Positions 1 to 9,903 of a stretch of DNA of 26,269 nt are shown here, piece by piece. How positions within the stretch are numbered: the first letter of the stretch is position 1; the number at the start of each line of letters is the position of its first letter. This DNA comes from Chalciporus piperatus. Lineage: Eukaryota; Basidiomycota; Agaricomycetes; Boletales; Boletaceae. The stretch lies in NCBI GenBank assembly GCA_038093975.1, contig JBBPTG010000310.1, positions 1 to 26,269 on the forward strand, in the 5' to 3' direction. Below the pieces are notes generated by a model. It did no database searches and had not been told where the DNA came from. It saw only the letters and a program-made list of their open reading frames with translations. Made by a program: the position numbers and the translations under genes.

Positions 1-1510
1 TCGGGATCTGCTTCTCCGTGATCTTCTCGACGAGATAAAGCATCAGCCCTTCCATTTGTGGCACCTGGTTTATAAATAATCGAGTAATTATACTCTGAGA
101 GCAACGCATTCCATCGTGCTTGACGTGGGCTCAGAGTTTGGGGAGATTTCCAATATTCGAGATTCTTGTGATCAGTCCAAATCTCGAAATGTTCTCGACC
201 CATCAGACAATGTCTCCATTCCTGCAAAGCCCGAATGACAGCTAGAAGCTCCTTGTCATAAACCGGGTAGTTCTTCTCGGCAGAACTAAAGGAATGGGAA
301 ATGAAGGCACAAGGCCTCCAGAGGCCATCATCGCATTTAACCGAGAGCACAGCTCCCGTTGCAATATCACTAGCGTCCGTTTCTACTCTGACTTCTTTAG
401 AGCGGTCAGGATAAGCTAAAAGCGGAGCGGTAGTGAATTGTTGCTTCAGCTTGTCAAAAGCTTGCTGTTGCTCCGGTCCCCACCGGTATGGTGTGTCCTT
501 TTTGGTAAGGTCATTCAAGGGACGAGCAATGTCAGCGAAGCCCTGAATGAAGCGTCGGTAGAAGTTCGCCAATCCTAAAAAGGACTGAACACCCTTCAAC
601 CGAGTTGGCGCCGGCCAATCCAAAATAGCCTGCACCTTTGAGGTGTCCATCTCTACGCCTTTCTGGGAGATAACCATTCCCAAGAAATCTACGGAATCCA
701 CCGCGAAGCTACACTTTTCTGGTTTTACGTAAAGATCGTTCTCTCTGAGACGTTGCAATACGGTTTTAACTATTTTTAAGTGCTCTGCTCTAGTTTTTCC
801 GAACGTAAAGATCATGAGATCGTCGATATAAATAATAAGAACCCCATGAAGATCGCTAAATAGATCATTCATCATTTGTTGGAATGTGGGGGGAGAGTTC
901 GTAAGACCAAAGTACATGACAACTGGTTCATAAGCGCCAAATGGAGTAACGAAAGCCGCTTTCCATTCGTCGCCTGCTTTTATTCTAACATTATTGTATC
1001 CCCAACGTAGGTCCATTTTAGTAAACATGTCAGCTCCTTTGAGCTGGTCGATAAGTCCGGAAATGAGGGGAAGAGGGTAAGCGTTCTTGACAGTTCCCTC
1101 ATTTACGTAACGATAATCCATAACTAATCTCTTTTTACCGTCCTTTTTTGGAATAAAGAAAACAGGAGATGTCTGAGGGGGGATTTCGACGGACGAAGAT
1201 ATCCTTTCGATAACTCCTTATCGATGAACTTTTTAACGTCATCTAGTTCCTGTTCGGACATCGGAATCACCCGACCCTTTTTGGGAACAAAATCAGGCTT
1301 GAGATCTATTGCGTGGTCCCACGCCTTTCGGGTAGGCATACGCTCACTCTCTTGCTCTGAGAAGACGTCTAAGTACTCGTGGAGTTCTACTGGGACTTTC
1401 TCGGTGAGCCCCGCCTCAAACACTCGACGAATAGAAAACGAACGATTCAAATGATAGTTGACTACTTTACACTGATCTGTACAGCGTGTGAATCGTACTC
1501 GTTTGGCTAC
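1..1510 (-). pseudogene. pol of left gypsy copy: reverse transcriptase and RNase H, frameshifted, partial
   Basis: The minus strand encodes an RT with the catalytic YIDD box near 820-830, followed by the RNase H segment that continues off the left edge. It is about 90% alike to the right copy by eye. The conserved linker after the protease (a Cys-x3-Cys pair near 1470-1490) is in frame with the protease but separated from it by the stop at 1511-1513. A run of six G at 1177-1182, where the right copy has four, shifts the frame by two bases between the N-terminal part and the RT fingers. Beyond that shift the frame is open to position 1. This copy keeps the Arg of the conserved KMDLRWGYNN segment, which the right copy has lost. 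Confidence 0.88.
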
Positions 1511-2074
1511 TCAATTGATTTCAGGGTTATGCCTCTCAAGCCAATCATAGCCGATGATCATGTGATGAGTGCCAAGTACAGAAACAAAAGCGTCCATGTG
1601 CTCAAAATGTCCATTGTGTCCCAAAACAAGCGAAACCTTGTGAGTGACACCGCCTATCGCTCCCTCTGAGCCGTCGGCGTTGTACACTGGAATAGGAAAA
1701 GGAAGTTCTTCCAGTGTCAAACCATGTCGCTCACAGAATGATTTATCTATAAACGTTTCGGTTGCGCCGGAATCCAATAGAGCGGAAAACTCCATTTTCT
1801 TCCATTGCTCGCCTTTATCGTACATAATAGTAATAGCGAGATCCAGCTCGTTTTTCCGATTCTGATTCCTTACATGTATTTTTGATGGGATTTCTTTTTT
1901 CGAATATTTTACCTTAAGGGAATTAAGCACGAATTGTTTTACTTCTGTCGCCACGCCACTAAGGGACGCCCTTTCAGAAGAAGAAAAGTTATATTTAAAC
2001 GGAACACAAGGAGTAGTACTAATACAACCATTTGGTACACTATGTCCGAGCCGCCGAGAACCCATTTCTCTCAT
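1511..2074 (-). CDS. Retropepsin-like aspartic protease domain, left gypsy copy
   Basis: This 187-codon ORF carries LLDSGATETFI, the DSGA active-site motif of gypsy proteases (near 1770-1790), and a downstream GYDWLERHNP segment typical of the protease end. Its ATG overlaps the gag stop as ATGA, so gag and protease are in different frames joined by a four-base overlap. The same overlap exists in the right copy, so it is a property of the element rather than decay. The ORF ends in TGA at a codon where this family normally has Trp (HNPxIDW), and the right copy has TAG at the same codon. The enzyme would mature Gag and Pol in the particle. Confidence 0.88.
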   Translation of the reverse strand: MREMGSRRLGHSVPNGCISTTPCVPFKYNFSSSERASLSGVATEVKQFVLNSLKVKYSKKEIPSKIHVRNQNRKNELDLAITIMYDKGEQWKKMEFSALLDSGATETFIDKSFCERHGLTLEELPFPIPVYNADGSEGAIGGVTHKVSLVLGHNGHFEHMDAFVSVLGTHHMIIGYDWLERHNPEIN

Positions 2075-3402
2075 TGGCTGTTTCCTTTTAAAGCCTCGGC
2101 TGCCTGTGCCTTGGCTTCTGATTCAATGCGGTCGCGCCAGTACGCTTCCGCTTCTTGGTTGGTATATGCCGCTTGATGCGACATGTAACTTGTGCTGGTG
2201 GACGGGCCAGCGGGGTAGGGGGAAGTTTGGGCAGGGTAGGGTGCAGGGATGGTACCTGCGAAGGGCATCTGCCGGTTGTCAAACGGCAGGGAAGTTTCAA
2301 CGTATTGTTGAGAATAGGGATCCCACATAACGACTTGTCTCTGACGGGGACGGCGCGGTTTTGGGCAAGCGTTAGCAAAGTGACCAGGCTGATCACAATT
2401 GAAACAATTGCCGTGAACCGGCGGTCTTGGCATTTGCTGCGCCGACAGATCCATCGGGGCTCCACGACCAGGCTGTGTGCCTGTGGGAGTGAAACGGGGG
2501 GCCGCATACGGAGCGGGGGGACGTGGGAGCGGGCGTGATGCAATTGGGTAACGAGGGGGAAGATACGGATATGATGATGAAGGCCTTGGCGCAGTCGCGG
2601 GTGCCTGACGAACTGGAGCACCGCGTTCAACGACAATACGCTCGAATGTGCGACCTAACTTTCGGTAGGTGTCGATTGTATTGGTTAAATTTTGCTCGTC
2701 AACATTGGTGTTGATTTGCGCCTGATAATAGATCTTGTAATCTATTGCCTTTTTCAGAAGCTCTTTGGCATGAGCGTCTTCTATCTCCGATTCCGCTTTC
2801 AACAATTCAAACTCCTGAAGGAAGATGTCCACAGGTTTCCCAGCCTGCTTCAATGCTTCCAATTTCCGGAGACTCTCGTGAGCGAGAACGTCAATCTGGA
2901 AATGTGATTTGAGGAGATGTGAAAATATTGTCCACGTGGGCCATGCTAGGAGTCCCAGGGGTGCTCGATCAGGTTCTGGTTCGCCTTCTACGGGTGGCGG
3001 TGGTAATAGTTCATATCGAGACCATTTTTCTATTGTCATCTGGGCGAACCCAGCCGCTTTTCCTTCTAACCGTGAAAGTACGGCGAGGCATAGAACCTTG
3101 TTGTTTTTCCACGTGTGGACGGACTGCCAGGCGTTAACCTGCGCTCACCACAGACGGAATTTGGTGCGGTCACCATCCCATTTTCCCGGGTCGGCAACTT
3201 TTTTGGACACAGAGTCCGAATTGTCTGAAATGAGCGCCTTCAGAGCGGCGGTGAGAGCAGCGATGGGATCAGCGGGATCTGCCATCGGGGATTCGGGACG
3301 GGGAGTGGGGGGATGTGAACTTTCGGATGAGGAAGGGAAGTGACGTGGGGGAGATCTGTAACCCTGAGCTTGTGTTTCTTGATCTAAGAACTCTGCTGAC
3401 AT
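2071..3402 (-). pseudogene. gag of left gypsy copy, one in-frame stop
   Basis: A 444-codon reading frame from an ATG at 3402. It contains a capsid-like middle region, a Pro-rich stretch and one CCHC zinc knuckle (CFNCDQPGHFANAC, near 2370-2415), which binds element RNA. The only interruption is TGA at 3145-3147; the right copy has TGG (Trp) at the same codon, so this is a G to A nonsense change. The frame resumes directly after it and is open to the TGA at 2071. The gag stop overlaps the protease start. The N-terminal 40 residues are Ser/Pro-rich and vary between the copies. Confidence 0.9.
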
Positions 3403-4097
3403 ATATCCTTACTGAACCCTATCTTCCAAAGGTTCTCTGGGGATGACAGACACGAGGACGAAGAAAATATCTTTTCGAGCGGAGGTAATACCTGCGACGC
3501 TTATCGGAATCTCGGCAGACCTTCTGAGGAATTTTCCCAAGATCTGATTTGATTTTACACATATACTACTCTCGAACTTCTATTTTCGAGCAGCAGCAAA
3601 AGCTATCGTAATACAGGATACTATTTTTTATTGTTTTCTATTTTTGTACCTCGGCGGTGCTGCCGGCTTACGTTGCTACGTATGACTCAGCCAAGGGGGC
3701 GGCGACGCGCTTTTCCCTTGTCGTCCTTCGCAATTGGGCACGATCCCAATCCGGTCTTTGAACAAAATACTATAGTACTGAGGATAACAGGAACGGGGCA
3801 CTAAAGGCTGGCCCAAAAGAATAGAATAGCCAGATGGCGAATGCGTGACGTCAACGGGTGATCACGCGAACCCGGATCGTGTCTACAGTCAGAGGGTTGG
3901 CGCGTGAGCGGGCCCCAAGACGTCTCGAACGATCAAAAAGCCCCTAGTGCACTATGGGGAACAGCAACTTTATCCAATTTATGACGGCGGACGGCCGTAT
4001 ATGCAGCAGTGGACGGAGTTGCGGTCTCCTGTGTGTCACGTACACAAACGGTCTTCTTGACCAACTCTTTAGCCCTAGAGTCCAGGCGGTGTTTTCA
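3403..4097 (-). other. 5' leader of left gypsy copy (untranslated)
   Basis: About 700 bases between the primer-binding site and the gag ATG. It is highly similar to 8764-9454 of the right copy, and I see no conserved reading frame in it. A leader of this length would be expected to hold packaging and dimerisation signals, but I cannot point to specific ones. Confidence 0.75.
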
Positions 4098-4108
4098 AGT
4101 CTAATCCA
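4098..4108 (-). promoter_or_regulatory. Primer-binding site, self-priming type (left copy)
   Basis: On the minus strand TGGATTAGACT lies two bases inside the LTR end. It is an exact 11-base complement of AGTCTAATCCA, which starts 33 bases downstream of the start of the LTR TATA box, where the RNA 5' end is expected. The match does not extend beyond 11 bases on either side. It does not look like the 3' end of initiator Met-tRNA. Tf1 and sushi elements prime minus-strand DNA in this way. Confidence 0.82.
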
Positions 4109-4110
4109 AG

Positions 4111-4565
4111 TGTTATGACTAGGTCACAACACAGCGGGGACTTAAGGCAACACTAAGCCTTGCGAAGGAATATGCTGAGTACTAAAGCTTAATTGCGGCG
4201 AAGCAACAAATGGATTAGACTGGGGTCTGTGATAAGTACAGGGCTACTTATATACTATTGAGAAGTGCGCACAGACCAACAGCCGAATAAGGAAATCATA
4301 AAGGAAAAGATAAATAAGGTAAATGGGACGATAGATAAGAAAAGGTACCAGGTACGGATTAGGGTCTAGGCCATGACATCATTGCTGACTCATCTAAGTC
4401 TGGACCTTTGTCACGTGACCTGATTATGTAATAGTTTACGTAATGCTACAGGGACTACCGGAGCAGATTAAGATGAATCCGGCTTGACCCCTAAGTTGTA
4501 GACAAAGTCCAGAGTTCGAATACCGTTGTAGGCAAAAGTTTGAAAAGTTTTTAAATACTATAACA
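4111..4565 (-). repeat. Complete 5' LTR of left gypsy copy, 455 bp
   Basis: On the minus strand it begins TGTTATAG and ends TCATAACA, so the termini are a short inverted repeat with TG...CA ends. It contains a TATA box. The primer-binding site follows after two bases. The right edge lies inside the integrase reading frame of the older copy, after the codons for AYVAK. A five-base target duplication would be TTTAG (4566-4570), to be matched beyond the left edge of the window. Confidence 0.9.
4211..4254 (-). promoter_or_regulatory. LTR core promoter: TATA box and predicted transcription start
   Basis: TATATAAG reads on the minus strand at 4254-4247. About 33 bases further on, at 4221, begins AGTCTAATCCA, the segment complementary to the primer-binding site. 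In self-priming elements that segment is the RNA 5' end, so the start can be predicted from two independent signals. The same arrangement is present in the inverted LTR at 9855-9898 (+). Confidence 0.7.
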
Positions 4566-5357
4566 TTTAGCCACGTAAGCGCGGAGATACTGCTGGAGTT
4601 CTCGATTCATACGCTCCGTTTGGCCATCGGTTTGGGGGTGATAAGCGGTTGACAGCTTCTGTTCTATTCCTAGAAGGGTGCAAAGCTGCGAAGTAAACTC
4701 CGATGCAAATTGCGGTCCTCGATCTGAAACAATCGAAGAGGGAAGTCCGTGTCTACACCAAACATTGTCTCTAAATAAAATAGCTAGTTCTTTCGAAGAA
4801 ATTGTCTTTTTACAAGGTATAAACTCGACTTCTTTAGAAAAGCGATCTACAATTACACAAATAGCATCAAAGCCATGTGGTTTGGGGAAACCTGTGGTAA
4901 AGTCTATAGATATATCCTTCCATGGTTCTTTCCGAACGGGAAGGGGGATTAATTTGCCAGCTTGTGCAGTTGACTTTCCCTTCGTGAGGGCGCACGTCTG
5001 ACAATGTTCTACGTAAGTTTTAACGTCTTTTGTGACACCAGGCCACGAGAAATATCGAGTAACAAGATGTAATGTACGTCCTTGACCACCGTGGCCACCA
5101 ATAGGAGAATCATGAAGTATTGTAAGAAGTTTAGTACGTAAAGAAATAGGTACAAAAACTTTGTTTTTATCATTTTTAAATACTATAGACCCCTCGTCAA
5201 AAACAAAGCCATCTAGAGTATTATTTTTTATTTTTTCTGATTCATTTTGTATTTCGTCATACATAGGTGAAGAAAGAGTAACCATATTAATAAAAACAGA
5301 AGCAGGAAGTACAGTAATATTTTTGTTATGGTCGGGATCTGTTTCTCCGTGATCTTC
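4566..5357 (-). pseudogene. Integrase domain of right gypsy copy, truncated by nested LTR
   Basis: This segment continues in frame from the RNase H part after a stop at 5358-5360. It contains the HHCC zinc-binding region (H...H...CxxC near 5010-5105) and the DDE core: Asp in the IDFTTGFP segment, Asp in SDRGPQF and Glu in QTERMNRE. The native sequence stops after AYVAK at 4566; the four residues that follow before a stop are read from the inserted LTR. The C-terminal integrase part, where a chromodomain would lie in chromoviruses, is missing from the window. The domain normally joins element cDNA to the chromosome. Confidence 0.9.
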
Positions 5358-6839
5358 TCAACGGGATAAAGCATCAGCCCTTCCATTTGTAGAACCCGGT
5401 TGATCAATAATCGAGTAATTATACTCTGAGAGCAACACGTTCCAGCGTGCTTGACGTGGACTCAGAGTTTTGGGAGATTTCCAATATTCAAGATTCTTGT
5501 GATCAGTCCAAATCTCGAAATGTTCTCGACCCATTAGATAATGCCTCCATTCCTGCAAAGCCCGAATGACAGCTAGAAGCTCCTTGTCATAAACCGGGTA
5601 GTTCTTCTCGGCAGAACTAAAGGAATGAGAAATGAAGGCACAAGGCCTCCAGAGGCCATCATCACATTTAACCGAGAGCACAGCTCCCGTTGCAATATCA
5701 CTAGCGTCTGTTTCTACTCTGACTTCTTTAGAGCGGTCAGGATATGCTAGAAGCGGAGCGGTAGTGAATTGCTGCTTCAGCTTGTCAAAAGCTTGCTGTT
5801 GCTCCGGTCCCCACCGGCATGGTGTGTCCTTTTTGGTGAGGTCATTCAAGGGACGAGCAATGTCAGCGAAGCCCTGAATGAAACATCGATAGAAGTTAGC
5901 CAATCCTAAAAAGGACTGAACACCCTTCAACCGAGTTGGCGCCGGCCAATCCAAAATAGCCTGCACTTTTGAAGTGTCCATCTCTACGCCTTTCTGGGAG
6001 ATAACCATTCCCAGGAAATCTACAGAATCTACAGTGAAACTGCACTTTTCTGGTTTTACGTAAAGATCGTTCTCTCTGAGATGTTGCAATACGGTTTTAA
6101 CTATTTCTAAGTGCTGTGCCCTAGTTTTTCCGAACGTAAAGATCATAAGATCGTCAATATAAATAATCAAAACTCCGTGTAGATCGCTAAACAGATTGTT
6201 CATCATCTGTTGAAATGTAGGTGGAGAATTGGTAAGTCCGAAATACATAACGACTGGTTCGTAAGCACCGAATGGAGTAACAAAAGCTGCTTTCCATTCA
6301 TCGCCTTCTTTTATTCTAACATTATTGTAACCCCAACCAAGGTCCATTTTGGTAAACATATCAGCTCCTTTGAGCTGGTCGATAAGTCCAGAAATGAGGG
6401 GAAGAGGGTAAGCATTTTGTACAGTTCCCTCATTCACGTAACGATAGTCCATAACTAATCTCTTTTTACCGTCCTTTTTTGGAATAAAGAAAACAGGAGA
6501 TGTCTGAGGGGATTTCGACGGACGAAGATATCCTTTCGATAACTCCTTATCGATAAACTTGTTGACATCGTCTAGTTCCTGTTCGGACATCGGAATCACC
6601 CGACCCTTCTTGGGAACGAAATCAGGCTTGAGATCTATTGCGTGGTCCCACACCTTTCGGGTAAGCATACGCTCACTCTCTTGCTCTGAGAAGATGTCTA
6701 AGTATTTGTGGAGTTCTACTGGGACTTTCTTGGTGAGCCCCGCCTCAAACACTTGTCTGATGGAAAAAGAACGTTTCAAATGATAATTTACTACTTTGCA
6801 CTGATCAGTACAGCGTGTGAATTTTACTTGTTTGGCTAT
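5358..6839 (-). pseudogene. RT and RNase H part of pol, right gypsy copy
   Basis: A long open frame holding RT motifs (SPVFFIPKKDGKKRLVMDYR; YIDDLMIF with the two catalytic Asp) and RNase H (VETDASDIATGAVLS, WTDHKNLEYW). The conserved KMDLRWGYNN box reads KMDLGWGYNN here (Arg to Gly). The frame runs from just after the TAG at 6840-6842; the first ATG is at 6779. It ends in TGA at 5358-5360, where the left copy has CGA (Arg, minus strand of 28-30 region), so the stop is a CpG to TpA-type transition between RNase H and integrase. In a complete element this would be one Pol polyprotein. Confidence 0.9.
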
Positions 6840-7403
6840 CTAATCACTTTCAGGGTTGTGCCTCTCAAGCCAATCATAGCCAATGATCATATGATGAGTG
6901 CCAAGTACAGAAACAAAAGCGTCCATATGTTCGAAATGTCCATTGTATCCCAAAACAAGCGAAACCTTGTGAGTGACACCACCTATCGCTCCCTCTGAGC
7001 CGTCGGCGTTGTACACTGGAATAGGAAAAGGAAGTTCTTCCAGTGTCAAACCATGTCGCTCACAGAACAATTTATCTATAAACGTTTCGGTTGCGCCGGA
7101 ATCCAATAGAGCGGCAAACTCCATTTTCTTCCATTGCTCCCCTTTGTCGTACATAATAGTAATAGCGAGATCCAGCTCGTTTTTCCGATCCTGATTTCTT
7201 ACATGTATTTTTGATGGGATTTCTTTTTTCGAATAATTTACCTTAAGGGAATTAAGCACAAATTGTTTTACTTCTGTCGCCACGCCACTAGGGGACGCCC
7301 TTTCAGAAGAAGAAAAGTTATATTTAAACGGAACACAAGGAGTAGTACTAATACAACCATTTGGTAAACTATGTCCGAGCCGCCGAGAACCCATTTCTCT
7401 CAT
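6840..7403 (-). CDS. Retropepsin-like aspartic protease domain, right gypsy copy
   Basis: A 187-codon ORF nearly identical to the left copy's protease, with the LLDSGATETFI active site near 7100-7120. The start overlaps the gag stop as ATGA. It ends in TAG after HNPESD, at the codon where the left copy has TGA. The region after the stop is in frame with RT. Either the stop is damage to a conserved Trp codon or it is a leaky stop that sets the Gag-PR to Pol ratio; two different stop codons at the same place fit both ideas. Confidence 0.88.
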   Translation of the reverse strand: MREMGSRRLGHSLPNGCISTTPCVPFKYNFSSSERASPSGVATEVKQFVLNSLKVNYSKKEIPSKIHVRNQDRKNELDLAITIMYDKGEQWKKMEFAALLDSGATETFIDKLFCERHGLTLEELPFPIPVYNADGSEGAIGGVTHKVSLVLGYNGHFEHMDAFVSVLGTHHMIIGYDWLERHNPESD

Positions 7404-8763
7404 TGGCTGTTTCCTTTTAAAGCCTTGGCTGCCTGTGCCTTGGCTTCTGATTCAATGTGGTCGCGCCAGTACGCTTCCGCTTCTTGGTTCGTATATGCTG
7501 CTTGATGTGACATGTAACTTGTGCTGGTAGACGGGCCAGCGGGGTAGGGGGAAGATTGGGGAGGGTAGGGTACAGGGATGGTACCTGCGAAGGGCATCTG
7601 CCGGTTGTCAAACAGCAGGGAAGTTTCAACATATTGTTGCGAATAAGGATCCCACATAACAACCTGTCTCTGGCGCGGCCTGTGGGGCTTTGGGCACGTG
7701 TTTGCAAAATGACCTGGCTGGTCGCAATTGAAACAGTTTCCCCGAATGGGGGATCTTGGCATTTGCTGTGCCGAAAGATCCATCGGGGCTCCACGACCAG
7801 GCTGTGTGCCTGTGGGAGTGACACGGGGAGCCGTATACGAAGCGGGGGGACGTGGGAGCGGGCGCGATGCGATTGGGTACCATGGTGGAAGGTACGGATA
7901 TGAAAAAGAAGGCCTAGGGGCAGGAACGGGTGCCTGACGAACTGGTGCACCACGTTCTACAATGATATGTTCGAAGGTACGACCTATCTTTCGGTAGGTA
8001 TCGATCATGTCATTGTAACTTTGCTCATCAACAGTAGTGTTGATTTGCGCCTGATAATAAACTTTATAGTCTATTGCCTTTTTCAGAAGCTCTTTGGCAT
8101 GAGCATCTGCTATCTCCGATTCCGCTTTTAACAACTCAAACTCCTGGATGAAGATATCCACAGGTTTCCCAGCCTGCTTCAATGCTTCCAATTTCCTGAG
8201 ACTCTCATGAGCGAGAACATCAATCTGGAAATAGTCCTTGAGCATTTTTGAAAACATGATCCAATCTGGCCATGCTTTCAGGCCCATAGGTGCGTGATCC
8301 GGTTCTGGCGCCAACGGATCTTCTTCTGCAGGGGGAGGCGGTGGCAGTAGTTCAAGCGAGACCAGGTCTCGATCATCATTTGCGCATATCCAGCCGCTTT
8401 TCCTTCTAACCGTGAGAGGACGGCGAGACATCGGATCTTGTTGTTTTTCCACGTATGGACAGACTGCCAGGCGTTAACCTGCGCCCACCACAAACGGAAC
8501 TTGGTGCGGTCACCATCCCATTTCCCAGGGTCAGCAACCTTTTTGGACACGGAGTCCGAATTGTCTGAAAGAAGCGCCTTCAGAGCGGCAGTGAGGGCAG
8601 CAATGGGATCAACGGGATCTGCCATCGGAGTTCGGGGGCGAGGAGTAACTGGTGGTATGCGTGGGGAGGGAGTGCGAGAGTTTTTGGATGAGGATGAAAA
8701 GTGACGTGGAGGGGTTCAATAACCTTGATCTATTGGTTCCTGATCATAGGACTCTGCTGACAT
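7400..8763 (-). pseudogene. gag of right gypsy copy, nonsense and frameshift
   Basis: This corresponds to left gag throughout: start MSAE at 8763, capsid region, Pro-rich region and CCHC knuckle (CFNCDQPGHFANTC near 7700-7740). TGA at 8716-8718 is codon 16; the left copy has AGA there. One base is missing near 8353-8357 compared with the left copy, which separates the N-terminal 115-codon ORF (from 8625) from the C-terminal ORF that ends at 7400. The remainder is open and ends in the ATGA overlap with the protease. Confidence 0.9.
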
Positions 8764-9454
8764 ATAACCTTACTGAACCCTATCTTCCAAAGGTTCTCTG
8801 GGGTTGACAGACACGAGGATGAAGGAAATATTTCTTGGAGCGGAGATAATATCTGCGACACTTAAGGGAATCTTTGCAGACCTTCTGAGGAGTTTTCCCA
8901 AGATCTGTTTGGATTTTGCACATGCACTACTCTCGAACTTCTATTTTCGAGCAGCAGCAAAGATCTATTGTAATACAAGATTTTTATTTATTGTTTTCTA
9001 TTTTGTATCTCGGTGCTGCCGGCTTACGTTTCCTACATATGACTCAGCCAAGGGGGCGGCGATGCGCTTTTCCCTTGTCGTCCTTCGCAATTGGGCACGA
9101 CCCCAACTCGGTCTTCGAACAAAATACTATAGTACGGAGGATAACAGGAACAGGGCACTAAAGGCTGGCCCAAAAGAATAGAATAGCCAGATGGTGAATG
9201 CGTGACGTCAACGGGTGATCACGCGAACCCGGATCGTGTCTACAGTCAGAGAGTTGGCGCGTGAGCGGGCCCCAAGACGTCTCGAACGATCAAAAAGCCC
9301 CTAGTGCACTATGGGGAACAGCAACGTTATTCAATTTATGACGGCGGACGGCCGTATATGCAGCAGTGGACGGAGTTGCGGTCTCCTGTGTGTCACGTAC
9401 ACAAACGGTCTTCTTGACCAACTCTTTAGCCCTAGAGTCCAGGCGGTGTTTTCA
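8764..9454 (-). other. 5' leader of right gypsy copy
   Basis: Matches 3403-4097 of the left copy closely. Small ORFs exist on the plus strand (8804-9181) but they are not kept in the left copy, so I treat the stretch as untranslated leader. Confidence 0.72.
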
Positions 9455-9465
9455 AGTCTAATCCA
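9455..9465 (-). promoter_or_regulatory. Primer-binding site, self-priming type (right copy)
   Basis: Identical to the left copy's site (TGGATTAGACT on the minus strand), again two bases from the LTR end at 9468. Its conservation in the older copy supports a functional role. Confidence 0.8.
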
Positions 9466-9467
9466 AG

Positions 9468-9544
9468 TGTTATGACTGGGTCACAACACAGCAGGGACTT
9501 AAGGCAACACTAAGCCTTGCGAAGGAATATGCTGAGTACTAAAG
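9468..9544 (-). repeat. LTR remnant of right gypsy copy (77 bp of the U5 end)
   Basis: It matches 4111-4187 of the complete LTR with about two differences, then stops abruptly where another LTR begins in the opposite orientation. The missing U3 part should lie beyond whatever was inserted here. Confidence 0.88.
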
Positions 9545-9903
9545 TGTTATAGTATTTAAAAACTTTTCAAACTTTTGCCTACAACGGTATTCGAACTCTG
9601 GACTTTGTCTACAACTTAGGGGTCAAGCCGGATTCATCTTTATCCGCTCTGGTAGTCCCTGTAGCATTACATAATATATTACATAATCAGGTCACATGAC
9701 AAAGATCCAGACTTAGATGAGTCAGCAATGATGTCATGGCCTAGACCCTAATCCGTGCCTGGTTCCTTTTCTTATCATCGTCCCATTTACCTTATCTATC
9801 TTTTCCTTTGTGATTTCCTTATTCGGCTGTTGGTCTGTGCACACTTCTCAATAGTATATAAGTAGCCCTGTACTTATCAAAGACCCCAGTCTAATCCATT
9901 TGT
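9545..9903 (+). repeat. Opposite-oriented LTR of the same family, 3'-truncated
   Basis: It starts TGTTATAG and follows the inverted complement of 4565-4206 with scattered differences. It includes the TATA box (9855-9862) and the predicted start (9888). Similarity ends after CCATTTGT, 16 bases past the start; the remaining roughly 95 bases of the LTR are absent and the DNA changes to GGCC-rich module sequence. It is inserted in the U5 remnant of the right copy, after ACTAAAG. The second side of a target duplication is not in the window. Confidence 0.87.

Larger units (their letters stand above)
1..4565 (-). mobile_element. Left copy of Tf1/sushi-like Ty3/gypsy LTR retrotransposon, 3' part outside window
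   Basis: Reading the minus strand from 4565 gives a 455-bp LTR (4111-4565), a primer-binding site, a long leader, gag, protease and the reverse transcriptase/RNase H part of pol. The remainder (integrase and 3' LTR) must lie to the left of position 1. Gene order gag-PR-RT-RH, the CCHC knuckle and the DSGA protease motif are those of Ty3/gypsy. The self-complementary primer site places it near Tf1/sushi elements. The LTR abuts integrase sequence of the right copy at 4566, so this copy inserted into that one. The copy is defective: a stop in gag, a stop between protease and RT, and a frameshift in RT. Confidence 0.9.
4566..9544 (-). mobile_element. Right copy of the same gypsy element, interrupted at both ends
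   Basis: Minus-strand order: LTR remnant (9468-9544), primer-binding site, leader, gag, protease, RT/RNase H, integrase. The left end is cut at 4566 by insertion of the left copy. The right end is cut at 9544 by an LTR in the opposite orientation. It is the older of the two copies: it contains the insertion and carries more lesions (gag stop and frameshift, two pol stops). Confidence 0.9.

Noticed and set aside
8804..9181. 125-codon plus-strand ORF in the gypsy leader
   Set aside because: The equivalent stretch of the other copy (3440-3820) is not open; it is antisense to the leader.
9545..9903. Solo LTR from recombination
   Set aside because: It lacks the last roughly 95 bases, so it is a truncated LTR and not a complete solo copy.
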